Shown piece by piece: positions 28,626 through 38,471 of a stretch of DNA of 64,000 bases. Source of the stretch: Flavobacterium sp. J49 (GTDB lineage Bacteria; Bacteroidota; Bacteroidia; Flavobacteriales; Flavobacteriaceae); NCBI RefSeq assembly GCF_011742145.1, contig NZ_JAAQQU010000098.1:1-64000 (forward strand), in the 5' to 3' direction. Numbering within the stretch: the first letter of the stretch is position 1; the number at the start of each line of letters is the position of its first letter. The notes below the pieces were generated by a model that searched no databases, was not told the origin of the DNA, and saw only the letters and a list, made by a program, of their open reading frames with translations. The position numbers and the translations under genes are program-made.

Positions 28626-30164
28626 TTAATTATATCCTGGATTTTGTTGAATAGTAGGATTACCGGCAATCTCATCTTGAGGAATTGGCAACGTAAATCT
28701 ATAATCAGTATTCGAAATCGTAGTAGGCAATGTTAAAATTAAATCGTCAGTAATGTTTCTGTCTATACTTTGATTAGCTAAAACCCCTAAACGTTTTATA
28801 TCAACATATCTGAATCCTTCAAAACAAAATTCTTTTCTTCTTTCTTTCAAGATATCAGCCCAAGCTTGTTGTTGGTCAGCATAAGAAGGTAAAGGTTGAG
28901 CACCCAATCTGTTTCTGGCATCACGAATATTTTTGATATAACCGGCAGCAATTCCTAATTGGTTTTCAGCAACAGCACACTCTGCTAAGATAAAATACAT
29001 TTCAGACAATCTGAAGATTTTGATATCATTTCTCAATGGCTGAGTAGGTTTTCCTGGATATTTATCAATCACCAATACGTCCGTTGTATTTCGGTCATCA
29101 GCTGTAAGATAAGCAGGATTGATCAAAGAAGTTGGGTCAACAAAAGCAAGCCCACGGATATCACCACTAACTTGACGTAACTCATTAAATAAATTTCTAC
29201 CCATATCTAAGAAAGCTCCACCGGTAGCAGTAGTAGTATTGAAAAAGAAACCACCTGCTATATTACCCCAAGAACCACCTGAAGGTCTTGAAAGCGCAAA
29301 TAAAACTTCACCTTGACTTAAATCAGCCCAAATTCTTCTGTATGGATTACTAGTTGTATTTTCATTATAGAAATTAGCAGCAACATAAGGAGTGGCAGGA
29401 GTTAAAACCAATCCAGAAGTATCAAGAACTGCTTGAGCGTATTGTTTAGCCAAAGTATAGTTCTTTCTATACAAGTACATTCTGGCTCTTAAAGCATTAA
29501 TCATGTTAGTAGAGGCATACTTGTAAGCAGAAGCACCTGTACGATTGATTAAATTGTCATCAGCAAAAGCTAAATCACTTTCGATTAAAGCAAATACTTC
29601 ACCGTTAGTTGATCTTGGCAACTTCTCATCAATAGCAGGAACATAATCAAACAACATTACTCCCAATGCACTATCATCTGATAAATCAGTTGAGAAATAA
29701 GTTAACAATTGGAAATAAGAATATGCTCTGATAGCTCTTGCTTCAGCAATGATAGAATTGTATTCTGCGGTTTCATCAATTACATCGTTTACTACAGGCG
29801 TAACAAGCTCAGCAGCTTCAATTAACCTGTTAGCTCTGTTGATTACAGTATAGTGACCAATCCACAAACCTGACACATAACCTGTACTTTGGTTTAAATT
29901 GAAACGGTGTAACTGTAATTCTTGACCTCCATTGTTTGGTCCGATACCACATTCATCCGTAAATGATGCAGAAAGCATGATTTCATTAGTATTCCCTAAA
30001 CTCGAGTACACCGAACCATTAAGGAATTGAGAAAGGTCACTTACGGTTCTGAAGGTAACGTTATTACCTAACTCACCGTCTTGAACAATATCCGTAGCAT
30101 CATTACAGGATGATACTGAGAATATTAAACCCAAAATTATTATTAAACTCTTTATACTTTTCAT
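28626..30164 (-). CDS. SusD/RagB family nutrient-binding lipoprotein
   Basis: A 512-residue surface lipoprotein. The signal ends at SVSSC, followed by NDATD. The tetratricopeptide-like SusD fold shows in AEARAIRAYSYFQLLTYF and in the C-terminal RRKEFCFEGFRYVDIKRL, with the typical ending IPQDEIAGNPTIQQNPGY. It forms the lid of the SusC transporter and captures the ligand. It lies 20 bases after the susC-like gene. Confidence 0.94.
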   Translation of the reverse strand: MKSIKSLIIILGLIFSVSSCNDATDIVQDGELGNNVTFRTVSDLSQFLNGSVYSSLGNTNEIMLSASFTDECGIGPNNGGQELQLHRFNLNQSTGYVSGLWIGHYTVINRANRLIEAAELVTPVVNDVIDETAEYNSIIAEARAIRAYSYFQLLTYFSTDLSDDSALGVMLFDYVPAIDEKLPRSTNGEVFALIESDLAFADDNLINRTGASAYKYASTNMINALRARMYLYRKNYTLAKQYAQAVLDTSGLVLTPATPYVAANFYNENTTSNPYRRIWADLSQGEVLFALSRPSGGSWGNIAGGFFFNTTTATGGAFLDMGRNLFNELRQVSGDIRGLAFVDPTSLINPAYLTADDRNTTDVLVIDKYPGKPTQPLRNDIKIFRLSEMYFILAECAVAENQLGIAAGYIKNIRDARNRLGAQPLPSYADQQQAWADILKERRKEFCFEGFRYVDIKRLGVLANQSIDRNITDDLILTLPTTISNTDYRFTLPIPQDEIAGNPTIQQNPGYN

Positions 30165-30184
30165 AAAATTATGTTTTATTTAAA

Positions 30185-33100
30185 TTAAAATCTGATGCTA
30201 GCTCCAAAAGAAACTGTCTTTGGATTAGGGAAAGCAGTAACACTTAAAGTTTGAGTGTTTTCTGGGTCAAAACCTCTCCATTTTGTCCAAGTATATAAAT
30301 TTTCAGCTTGTGCATACAAACGTAAACTTTGTATAAATGTCCCTTTTAAGAAATTTGAAGGGAAGTTATATCCAAAAGTTAAGTTTTTAAATCTCAAGAA
30401 AGAAGAATCATACAAGAATCTGTCTGTTGCTGTTGATCCGTATGTAGAACCATTGGTAGCATTCAAAGCAGGGAAATTGGTAGGATTTTGTGCCGTCCAA
30501 GCGTTTAATAAATCAGAAGAAACGTTATCGTCTCCAATGAAATCAACGTTGTAAGCCCATGCCAATTGGTTATCAACTCTCCAAACGTCTTTTGTCCAAG
30601 AGAACAAAGTGTTTAAGAAGAAACCTTTGTAAGTAGCATTGAAACCAAAACCACCTTGGTATACCGGCACCGAACTTTTTCCTGTTAATCTACGATCAGC
30701 CACTAAATCAGGATTCTCTGTTACGTTGCCATCAGCATCTAAGAATAATAAATTACCATTCGCTTGATTTACTCCAACATAAGGAATCAAGTTCCATTGA
30801 TAAGCCATATCACCCACATTGTTAACTAAAGCATTACCTGATTGATCAGTTGGCGTTAGAGAAGTGATTTCATTTTTGTTGTAGGCCATGTTCGCAAAAA
30901 GTTGCAAATCAAGAGGTTTGTTTTTGAATACATTGTATTTCAATTGTAACTCTACACCTGTATTTCTTAGACCACCATTATTCCCATTTTGAGAATAAAG
31001 ACTTGTTGCAGCAGAGCGATTAATGTCGCTATATAGTTTTTCGGTTTGTTTTCTATACACATCAATATTACCTTCAATTCTGTTATTCAACATAATAAAG
31101 TCAAGACCAATGTTAGCTTGAGAAATTTCTTCCCATCTTAAATCAGTGTTAGCAATATTTGAAACAAAAATACCAGGATCATTGTTGTATCCGGCTCCGG
31201 TAGCATTTAAATCTCTTACAATACTAGTTCCTAACAATAATGGGTTTGTTCCATAACCTGGAGCCAAAATGTTTTGATTACCTTGTGTTCCGTAAGAAGC
31301 ACGCAATTTTAACATAGAGAAGATAGAACCTTCCATAAATTTCTCTTTATCAACATTCCATCTTCCTGAAACTGACCAGAAAGTACCCCATTTGTAGTCC
31401 TCAACAAAACGGTAAGTAGCATCTCTTCTGATTACTGCAGCAAAACCATATTTATCATTGTAATCGTAATCTAAAGTAGCAAAATAAGATAACGTACCAG
31501 CATCAACTTTAGAGGCAGAAACGGTTGAAATATAAGAGTTAGGAGTTGCCGGATTGAAGGCAACATAACCAGTTCCTGCGCCAGGAGCATATGTTAATGG
31601 ATTCAAACCGTTTTGGTTTTGGAATGAAGATCTAAAATGAGCCTTCATATATTCCATATACAAATTAGCATCAATTCTGTGTTTTTCTTTGATTTTTTTA
31701 GAATAACCTAAACTAACAATGTTAGTAAATGTAAAGTCTTTAGAAGCAGATATTCTCTCAAAACCTCCAAACTCTTCTGCTCTACTTTCTCTAACAGCAA
31801 TGGCTAAATAAGACCATGGCGCTCTTGCGAACACTCTATCACTTTGCTTGAAATCTATACCAAATCTGTTGGATAATGTCAAATCGTTAGTCAACTTGTA
31901 AGAAGCTGAGATATTTGCTAATACTGCACTCTCATCAGCCCAACTTGGCAAGCTATTTTCTTTAAGAATATCTTCCAATACATAAGTATCGTTAGGCCCT
32001 GAGAAATCTGTCCCAATGGCATCATACAAATCCTGTCCTGTAGCGTATTGACCTGCAGCAACATAAGGCAATCCCATTACACTACCATGAAGTGGATTTT
32101 GAATAGTATTGTTATTTACTCCGCTATTTGTTTCTTGGTTTAACTCATTTCTTCTTGAGTAAGCCAAAGACAACTGTGAGTTATAAGTAAATTTACCATT
32201 TTTAGATTTACCGTTTAAGTTATTTCTAAAAGTAAACCTTTGGAAATCTGTAGTAGGAACCATACCCCCTTGTTTGAAATAACCAAAAGAAGAATAAGTT
32301 GATACATTTTCTCCACCAAAGGTTAATCCTAAATTGTGTTGTTGTGTAATATCAACTCCAAAAAACTCATCTCTCCAGTTAGTATTTACTGCATAATCAG
32401 CAATCTCAGCATCAGTTAATGTAGCTCCAAGACCAGTATTTTTGTTTTTCTCAATAGTTAACACTTGTCTTGAGTTAGACATGTTGTATTTGTTCTTTGG
32501 AAGAACGTTAACACCATTCACAACATCATAAGTGATTTTTAGAGATGATCCGTATTTACCTTGTTTAGTAGTAATTACCAAAACTCCGTTAGCACCTCTG
32601 TTACCATAAATTGATGTAGCAGCAGCATCTCTCAAAATTGATACGGTTTCGATATCATTTTGGTTAAGACTTCTAAATTGATTTCCATTGGTAGGCACTC
32701 CATCAATTACAATAAGTGGGTCAGTAGACGCATTTAATGAAGAAGCTCCTCTAATCAAAAGATCAATCTTAGCAGAACCCGGTGAACCAGAAGAAGACAA
32801 AATCGAAGCTCCCGGCGCAGTTCCTTGCAATGAATTCAAGAAAGAGGCATTTGGTCTGTTTTCGATTACTTCTGCTGTTACAGTAGTTAATGCTGAAGTG
32901 GTGGTTGCTTTTGTTCTTGCACGGTTATACCCCTCAGAAACAATAACAACTTCTGTTAAACTTACCCCTTCGGATAAAGTAACATTGTAAGTATTCGCAG
33001 CAGTAACATTGATAGACTGCGAATTGTAACCTGTAAAAGAAACTACTAAAACATCACCTGGTTTTGCTTTGATAGAGAATTTTCCATCAAAATCAGTTTG

Positions 33101-33256
33101 GGTACTGTTTTTTGTCCCTTTAACAATAATATTTGCACTAGGAAGTGGTCCAGTTACATCTGAAACAACTCCAGTCACAGTTTTCTCTTGTGCAAACGAA
33201 AACTGCATTGTAAACGCCAATAAAAGCGTAAAAATCCATTTGAACTTCGATCTCAT
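30185..33256 (-). CDS. SusC/RagA family TonB-dependent outer-membrane transporter
   Basis: A 1023-residue protein with signal peptide (through FSFAQ), an N-terminal carboxypeptidase-like domain (VTGVVSDVTGPLPSANIIVKG), a plug with the SusC signature (SILRDAAATSIYGNRGANGV) and a 22-strand-type barrel ending in a Phe (SFGASIRF). It imports a ligand captured by SusD, using energy from TonB. No glycoside hydrolase lies nearby; the downstream secreted protease suggests peptides as a possible cargo, which is inference. The 186-base upstream gap is AT-rich and shows no sigma-factor pair. Confidence 0.95.
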   Translation of the reverse strand: MRSKFKWIFTLLLAFTMQFSFAQEKTVTGVVSDVTGPLPSANIIVKGTKNSTQTDFDGKFSIKAKPGDVLVVSFTGYNSQSINVTAANTYNVTLSEGVSLTEVVIVSEGYNRARTKATTTSALTTVTAEVIENRPNASFLNSLQGTAPGASILSSSGSPGSAKIDLLIRGASSLNASTDPLIVIDGVPTNGNQFRSLNQNDIETVSILRDAAATSIYGNRGANGVLVITTKQGKYGSSLKITYDVVNGVNVLPKNKYNMSNSRQVLTIEKNKNTGLGATLTDAEIADYAVNTNWRDEFFGVDITQQHNLGLTFGGENVSTYSSFGYFKQGGMVPTTDFQRFTFRNNLNGKSKNGKFTYNSQLSLAYSRRNELNQETNSGVNNNTIQNPLHGSVMGLPYVAAGQYATGQDLYDAIGTDFSGPNDTYVLEDILKENSLPSWADESAVLANISASYKLTNDLTLSNRFGIDFKQSDRVFARAPWSYLAIAVRESRAEEFGGFERISASKDFTFTNIVSLGYSKKIKEKHRIDANLYMEYMKAHFRSSFQNQNGLNPLTYAPGAGTGYVAFNPATPNSYISTVSASKVDAGTLSYFATLDYDYNDKYGFAAVIRRDATYRFVEDYKWGTFWSVSGRWNVDKEKFMEGSIFSMLKLRASYGTQGNQNILAPGYGTNPLLLGTSIVRDLNATGAGYNNDPGIFVSNIANTDLRWEEISQANIGLDFIMLNNRIEGNIDVYRKQTEKLYSDINRSAATSLYSQNGNNGGLRNTGVELQLKYNVFKNKPLDLQLFANMAYNKNEITSLTPTDQSGNALVNNVGDMAYQWNLIPYVGVNQANGNLLFLDADGNVTENPDLVADRRLTGKSSVPVYQGGFGFNATYKGFFLNTLFSWTKDVWRVDNQLAWAYNVDFIGDDNVSSDLLNAWTAQNPTNFPALNATNGSTYGSTATDRFLYDSSFLRFKNLTFGYNFPSNFLKGTFIQSLRLYAQAENLYTWTKWRGFDPENTQTLSVTAFPNPKTVSFGASIRF

Positions 33257-33442
33257 ATTAATTTTATTTGAGTTAGTTATTCTGCAAACTTCTTAATTAT
33301 TTCTTAATTAACCAAATATTAACGGTTATTTATAAAATTGCACAAGTGTTAAATATTTTGCTGAAATTGATAACTAATTGTATTAATGATGCAAATACTT
33401 AATTTGGTTGCGTCAATTTTAATATTTTTATAAAAAAATTCA

Positions 33443-34042
33443 ATGTTACGAAATAAGTTTTCAGATTTTGCCTTTGAATGCGGAACTGACGAAGCCGGCA
33501 GAGGTTGCCTGGCCGGACCGGTCACCGCTGCTGCCGTAATCCTGCCGGAAGATTTTAAATTGGAATTACTAAATGATTCCAAACAACTTTCTGAAAAAAT
33601 CAGAGAACAATTAAAACCCTTGATTGAAGAACAAGCTGTCAGCTTTAGTGTAACACATCTCGATCATAAAATAGTTGATGAAATCAATGTTTTGAATGCC
33701 TCTATAAGAGCCATGCAAGAATCAATCCTCAAACTAAGCCCTGCACCTAATTATATTATTGTAGACGGGAACCGATTTAAACCGATTAACAACATTCCTT
33801 TTTCCACCATTATAAAAGGAGACAGTAAATATTTAAGCATTGCTGCTGCTTCGGTTTTAGCCAAAACCTATCGCGATGAGTATATGAATAAAATTCATGA
33901 AGAGTTCCCTATGTACAACTGGAAAAAAAACAAAGGCTATCCAACCCTAGAGCACCGAGAAGCCATCAGAAAATATGGTATAACCAAATACCACCGAATG
34001 TCATTTCGATTATTGCCGGAACAATTGAAATTGGAGTTTTAA
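33443..34042 (+). CDS. rnhB: Ribonuclease HII
   Basis: The 199-residue enzyme nicks RNA in RNA-DNA hybrids and at single ribonucleotides in DNA. The catalytic DEAGRG motif is at the N-terminus; the other acidic residues appear in VDGNRF and [16 protein letters not shown]. The length is usual. It is convergent with lipB and their ends overlap by 4 bases. Confidence 0.95.
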   Translation: MLRNKFSDFAFECGTDEAGRGCLAGPVTAAAVILPEDFKLELLNDSKQLSEKIREQLKPLIEEQAVSFSVTHLDHKIVDEINVLNASIRAMQESILKLSPAPNYIIVDGNRFKPINNIPFSTIIKGDSKYLSIAAASVLAKTYRDEYMNKIHEEFPMYNWKKNKGYPTLEHREAIRKYGITKYHRMSFRLLPEQLKLEF

Positions 34043-34764
34043 AGTAATGATTGAGAACTTTTAATCTCAGAAGTTTCAAATTTCGCTTCAAAGAGAACAG
34101 CAAAATGCTTGGTGATTTTTGCTTTCAACTCTTCTTCATCAATTTCACGGCCCAATTCGACATGCATTGAAGTTACCGCTTTGCCTTTGATGCCACACGG
34201 TATGATATTATCAAAATAACCTAAATTGGCATTGACATTCAAGGCAAAACCATGCATAGTTACCCAACGACTGGCTCTAACACCCATTGCACAAATCTTT
34301 CTGGCAAATGGTGTGCCCACATCAAGCCAAACACCGGTTTCACCTTCACTTCTTGTACCTATTATATTATACTCTGCCAAAGTCATGATGATGACTTCTT
34401 CCAAAAATCGCAAATACTTATGGATGTCGGTAAAAAAATTTTCTAAATCCAATATGGGATAACCGACTATTTGTCCCGGACCGTGATAAGTGATGTCACC
34501 GCCACGATTGATTTTATAAAAGGTAGCGCCTTTGGCTTCCAACTGCTTTTCGGAAAGCAAAAGATTGGACATGTCACCACTCTTCCCAAGAGTATAAACA
34601 TGCGGATGCTCTACGAAAAGAAAATAATTAGATGTTATTAAATCAGGCTGAGTTCTCTTTTGCAATTTGAGGTCGACAATTTCCTTGAAAAGCATCTCTT
34701 GATAATCCCAAGTAGCCTTGTAATCTTTATTACCTAAATCTTGAAGTTGGATTTTTTTATTCAT
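34039..34764 (-). CDS. lipB: Octanoyltransferase
   Basis: The 241-residue enzyme moves octanoyl from acyl carrier protein to lipoyl domains, the first step of lipoate synthesis. Motifs are [18 protein letters not shown] and [18 protein letters not shown], with the catalytic Cys in PCGIKG and its Lys. Its ATG overlaps the stop of the upstream lipoprotein gene (TAATG), so the two are coupled. Confidence 0.95.
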   Translation of the reverse strand: MNKKIQLQDLGNKDYKATWDYQEMLFKEIVDLKLQKRTQPDLITSNYFLFVEHPHVYTLGKSGDMSNLLLSEKQLEAKGATFYKINRGGDITYHGPGQIVGYPILDLENFFTDIHKYLRFLEEVIIMTLAEYNIIGTRSEGETGVWLDVGTPFARKICAMGVRASRWVTMHGFALNVNANLGYFDNIIPCGIKGKAVTSMHVELGREIDEEELKAKITKHFAVLFEAKFETSEIKSSQSLL

Positions 34765-35609
34765 TACTCGAATTCAATTTCAATATCTAATGACTTCGGT
34801 TTTTTCATATAGTCTTCAAATAGATAATCGATAGTTACCGTTTTTTTATCCTCGCTCAAAATCGCATTCGGAATGGAAACCTTTTTTACCGGTTTTGCAA
34901 AAATATATACAACTTTGTAACTAGATTTTCCCAACAACTCTTTCATGGCTTCTGTAACCTGGGCCATTTCTTGACTTTCGCTTTCCTCTGTTGTCAAAGC
35001 TGTGTCTTCGCCTTTAACTTGTTCTTCCGTTTCTTTTATGTCAAGTTCAGAAACAATTTTTCTAAAAGTTTTTCCATCGTAAAAATAAGTGGTAGAAGAA
35101 CTTTCTTGTGCCTCGGCTTTGGCCGCATCGGTCATTCCTTTATTAGGAGCAATACCCGATTCCTTTAATGTTTTTACCGGCGAAATCATATCTTTTAATT
35201 CTTCAATACTTTTGAAATTAGAAAAAAGGGAATACGACATCTGCTTGGCATCTTCATTCATTAAAATTCTGATGCCAAAGTTTTCCATTTTTCTGAATCG
35301 TTCCTGCTCTTCAGGGGAAAGCTTAGCTATACTGTCTTGCTTGTCGGCAAATACTTCCTTAAACATAAAAGTACTATCAATCATCTTCTTTTCTCGAACT
35401 TCAGCATTGCCTTTTCTTTTCTTTCTTTTAGACTTACTGTCATCAGAGGCACCAAAATTACCTCCGCCCATTTCCATTAAGGGAGACGCATCCATTTCGT
35501 AATTGAATTTTCCCGAACCATCTTCATTGACCAATAAAGTTTCGGTTATTTTACAGCTTTGAAAACAAAAAACCGCTGTGCAAACGAGTAAAAGTTTGAT
35601 ATACTTCAT
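34764..35609 (-). CDS. Uncharacterised lipoprotein upstream of lipB
   Basis: A 281-residue protein with a lipoprotein signal (LVCTAVFCFQSC, Cys near 19). It continues as a soluble, charged region with a KSKRKKRKGNAEVREKK basic patch and two glutamine/glutamate-rich stretches, and ends in a beta-rich segment (YKVVYIFAKPVKKVSIPNA). No domain is recognised. It overlaps lipB by one base and is probably cotranscribed with it. The function is unknown. Confidence 0.8.
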   Translation of the reverse strand: MKYIKLLLVCTAVFCFQSCKITETLLVNEDGSGKFNYEMDASPLMEMGGGNFGASDDSKSKRKKRKGNAEVREKKMIDSTFMFKEVFADKQDSIAKLSPEEQERFRKMENFGIRILMNEDAKQMSYSLFSNFKSIEELKDMISPVKTLKESGIAPNKGMTDAAKAEAQESSSTTYFYDGKTFRKIVSELDIKETEEQVKGEDTALTTEESESQEMAQVTEAMKELLGKSSYKVVYIFAKPVKKVSIPNAILSEDKKTVTIDYLFEDYMKKPKSLDIEIEFE

Positions 35610-35623
35610 AAAATTAATTTTGC

Positions 35624-35631
35624 CAAATATA
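35624..35631 (-). promoter_or_regulatory. -7 box of the lipoprotein-lipB unit (TATATTTG)
   Basis: TATATTTG matches TAnnTTTG, 14 bases before the ATG at 35609. No TTG lies at the right distance. Confidence 0.45.
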
Positions 35632-35649
35632 CAAATGATTTACCAATTA

Positions 35650-35705
35650 GCCCCGATTGCAAAGCGGGAAAACGGCCCGCTGATGAAGCCCAAACCTTTC
35701 GCTCC
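35650..35705. repeat. Degenerate REP-like element
   Basis: The stretch from AGCCCCGATTGCAAAGCGGG through AACGGCCCGCTGATG resembles the AGCCCGGATTGTAGTGG arm of the element at 52142-52213 and contains a GCGGG/CCCGC inverted pair. It lacks the GGCATCC core, so it may be a decayed copy. Confidence 0.4.
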
Positions 35706-35734
35706 AAAAATAAAACACTTTGCCACTTGGCCAC

Positions 35735-35765
35735 TTTGAAACTTTAACACTTATCCCTATCTTTG
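35735..35765 (+). promoter_or_regulatory. Promoter of lysS
   Basis: TTTG (35735-35738), 19 bases, then TATCTTTG (35758-35765), an exact Bacteroidota promoter match 21 bases before the ATG. The -33 part lies in a run of ACTTTGCCACTTGG-type direct repeats. Confidence 0.75.
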
Positions 35766-35786
35766 CACGCTTAAATACAATACGAT

Positions 35787-37478
35787 ATGCAACTTTCGGA
35801 ACAAGAAATCATCAGAAGAGAAAAACTAAACGCTTTGCGCGAATTAGGCATTAACCCTTATCCGGCGGATTTATTTCCCGTTGACCATACGTCAAAACAG
35901 GTTAAGGAAAACTTCGAAGAAGGAAAGAAGGTTATATTGGCCGGGCGCATAATGAGCGACAGAGACATGGGAAAAGCTTCGTTTGTGGAGTTGCAGGACA
36001 GCGAAGGCAGAATTCAGTTGTATTTTAACCGCGACGTGATTTGTCCGGGTGAAGACAAGACTTTATACACTCAGGTTTTCAGAAAATTGACTGACTTAGG
36101 TGATTTCATAGGCATTGAAGGTGAATTGTTTTTAACCAAAGTAGGAGAAAAATCAGTTCGTGTAGACAAGTTTACTTTTTTAAGCAAAACTTTACGTCCG
36201 TTACCGTTGCCTAAAAAAGACGAAGAAGGAAACATACACGATGCTTTTAATGATGCCGAATTGCGTTACAGAATGCGCTATGTAGATTTAGTTGTCAATC
36301 CGCACGTCAAAGAAGTGTTTATCAAAAGAACCAAGTTGTTCACGGCGATGCGCAACTTTTTCAACGCTGCCGGTTACATGGAAGTGGAAACTCCGGTGTT
36401 GCAATCGATTGCCGGCGGTGCCGCTGCACGTCCGTTTATCACACACCATAATAGTTTAGACATTCCTCTATACATGAGAATTGCGAACGAATTATATTTA
36501 AAAAGATTAATCGTCGGAGGTTTTGACGGTGTATATGAGTTCTCCAAAAACTTCAGAAACGAAGGTATGGACCGAACGCACAACCCTGAATTTACGGCTA
36601 TGGAAATTTATGTTTCCTATAAAGATTACAACTGGATGATGGAGTTTGCCGAAAACTTATTGGAGTATTGTGCCAAAGAAGTAAACGGAACCACTGAAGC
36701 AGTTTTCGGGGAACACAAAGTCAATTTCAAAGCGCCTTACGCCAGAGTTACAATGACTGATGCTATTAAACAATTTACCGGTTTTGATATTTCGGGTAAA
36801 AACGAAGCCGAAATTTTTGCAGCCGCACGCGGAATGGGCATTGAAGTGGATGAAACAATGGGGAAAGGCAAATTAATCGATGAGATTTTTGGAGCCAAAT
36901 GTGAAGGCAATTTTATCCAACCCACTTTTATTACCGATTATCCAAAAGAAATGTCACCGCTTTGTAAAGAACACCGTGACAATCCCGAATTAACCGAACG
37001 TTTCGAATTGATGGTTTGCGGAAAAGAAATTGCCAATGCTTATTCTGAATTAAACGACCCTATCGACCAAAGACAACGTTTTGAAGCCCAATTGCAATTG
37101 GCCGAACGCGGTGATGACGAGGCTACGCAATTTATTGACAACGACTTTTTAAGAGCTTTGGAATATGGCATGCCACCAACTTCAGGAATGGGAATCGGAA
37201 TGGACAGACTAATCATGTTCTTAACGAATAACGCTTCTATCCAAGAAGTTCTTTTCTTCCCGCAAATGCGTCCGGAGAAAAAACAAATTGAATTGACCGA
37301 AGACGAAAAATTAATCATCGGTTTATTAAAAACAGAAAACAACCAAGCTCTGGGACAACTAAAAGAACAATCCCAATTGAGCGGTAAAAAATGGGATGCC
37401 GCGATGAAAGGTTTGGCCAAACACGGTTTAACCAAAGTAATGGTGGACGGAGATAACAAAACAGTAGTTTTGAATTAA
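35787..37478 (+). CDS. lysS: Lysine--tRNA ligase (class II)
   Basis: The 563-residue enzyme has an N-terminal OB-fold anticodon-binding domain (about 55-165) and a class II catalytic core with motif 2 around NFRNEGMDRTHNPEFT and motif 3 around SGMGIGMDRLIMFLTN. The C-terminal extension of about 60 residues beyond motif 3 is common in Bacteroidota. It is monocistronic, with its own promoter and terminator. Confidence 0.97.
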   Translation: MQLSEQEIIRREKLNALRELGINPYPADLFPVDHTSKQVKENFEEGKKVILAGRIMSDRDMGKASFVELQDSEGRIQLYFNRDVICPGEDKTLYTQVFRKLTDLGDFIGIEGELFLTKVGEKSVRVDKFTFLSKTLRPLPLPKKDEEGNIHDAFNDAELRYRMRYVDLVVNPHVKEVFIKRTKLFTAMRNFFNAAGYMEVETPVLQSIAGGAAARPFITHHNSLDIPLYMRIANELYLKRLIVGGFDGVYEFSKNFRNEGMDRTHNPEFTAMEIYVSYKDYNWMMEFAENLLEYCAKEVNGTTEAVFGEHKVNFKAPYARVTMTDAIKQFTGFDISGKNEAEIFAAARGMGIEVDETMGKGKLIDEIFGAKCEGNFIQPTFITDYPKEMSPLCKEHRDNPELTERFELMVCGKEIANAYSELNDPIDQRQRFEAQLQLAERGDDEATQFIDNDFLRALEYGMPPTSGMGIGMDRLIMFLTNNASIQEVLFFPQMRPEKKQIELTEDEKLIIGLLKTENNQALGQLKEQSQLSGKKWDAAMKGLAKHGLTKVMVDGDNKTVVLN

Positions 37479-37483
37479 TACTA

Positions 37484-37510
37484 AAGGGACTCAAATGAGT
37501 TCCTTTTTTT
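37484..37510 (+). terminator. Intrinsic terminator of lysS
   Basis: AAGGGACTC pairs with GAGTTCCTT (9 bp with one G-T, 4-base loop), followed by a T-run, 5 bases after the stop. Confidence 0.85.
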
Positions 37511-37583
37511 ATAAAGTTTTGTTAAGCTTTAAACCTTTTGGATTTGTCGTCGTCCTACCGGTATAATTTTAAAAAATCAAAAA

Positions 37584-38021
37584 ATGAAGAAAGTATTTTT
37601 AGCCTTATTGTTGTTTGTAAGCATAACGACTTTGGCACAAGAAAAAAAAGAAAGAAAACCGGAAAGAGAAAAATTAACCAAAGAGGAAAAAGTGGACATT
37701 CAAGTAAAAAGAATGACTAAGGATTTGGATTTGAATGAAAAGCAAGCCAAAGAAGTTCGTGCCATTGTAACCAAAGAAGTTGAAAAAAGAGAGGCAAAAA
37801 AAGCCGAAATGGATAAAAAAAAGGAGCAAGTAAGAGCTGAAAGATTGGCTGAAGCCAAAGAACACCAAGCTGCTTTGACGGCTGATATGAAAAAAATTCT
37901 GACTCCGGATCAATTTGCCAAATGGGAAAAAAACCGTGAAGAAAAGAAAGCCAAAGTAAAAGTAAGAATGAGCGAACGCAGAGGGAAAGGCAAATTGGAC
38001 CCAATTAAAGAGGATAAATAA
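37584..38021 (+). CDS. Small Spy/CpxP-like periplasmic protein
   Basis: A 145-residue protein with a signal peptide (MKKVFLALLLFVSITTLAQ) and an almost wholly helical, highly charged mature part. Two LTxxQ-like motifs are visible: LDLNEKQAKEV and LTPDQFAKWE, as in Spy/CpxP periplasmic chaperones; the family in Flavobacteria is poorly characterised. It is followed 68 bases later by a second small secreted protein of similar type. Confidence 0.7.
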   Translation: MKKVFLALLLFVSITTLAQEKKERKPEREKLTKEEKVDIQVKRMTKDLDLNEKQAKEVRAIVTKEVEKREAKKAEMDKKKEQVRAERLAEAKEHQAALTADMKKILTPDQFAKWEKNREEKKAKVKVRMSERRGKGKLDPIKEDK

Positions 38022-38089
38022 AAATAAATTTTGAGATTAGGTCAAAATAAATTAGCTTTGGAGTCATTATCCTTCTAAAAATCTAAAAA

Positions 38090-38419
38090 ATGAAAAAATT
38101 AATTGCTGCTTTAACATTAATGTTAGCATTTTCAATAAATGCAAATGCACAAGACAAAAAAGAATTGACTGCTTCTGAAAAAGGAAAAAAAGATGCTACT
38201 GAGTTAACCCAATTCTTGGGATTGAGCGCAACTCAAAGTGATGATTTTTACAGATTGTTTGAACTAAAACACAAGACTCTTGAAGACAAAACTCTAACTG
38301 CTGAAAGAAAAGCTGAATTAAATAGAGTGATAGAAGCCAAAATCAGAGCTTCACTAGATGGAGTTCAAATGGAAAAATTGGATAAAAATCCTGACTTATT
38401 GAAGAAGTTAATTAACTAA
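38090..38419 (+). CDS. Small secreted helical protein, relative of the upstream Spy-like gene
   Basis: A 109-residue protein with a signal peptide (through FSINANAQ) and a short helical body with FLGLSATQSDDFYRLFELK and a lysine-rich C-terminus. The pattern recalls the LTxxQ region of the upstream Spy-like protein, and the two genes may derive from one another. The function is unknown. Confidence 0.65.
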   Translation: MKKLIAALTLMLAFSINANAQDKKELTASEKGKKDATELTQFLGLSATQSDDFYRLFELKHKTLEDKTLTAERKAELNRVIEAKIRASLDGVQMEKLDKNPDLLKKLIN

Positions 38420-38435
38420 GGTTAATCTCAAAAAT

Positions 38436-38468
38436 AAAAAAGTCCTTTCTAAACGAAAGGACTTTTTT
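38436..38468. terminator. Bidirectional terminator between the Spy-like gene and hemL
   Basis: AAAAAAGTCCTTTC pairs perfectly with GAAAGGACTTTTTT (14 bp, 5-base loop). A T-run flanks it in both directions, so it can serve both convergent genes. Confidence 0.85.
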
Positions 38469-38471
38469 ATT

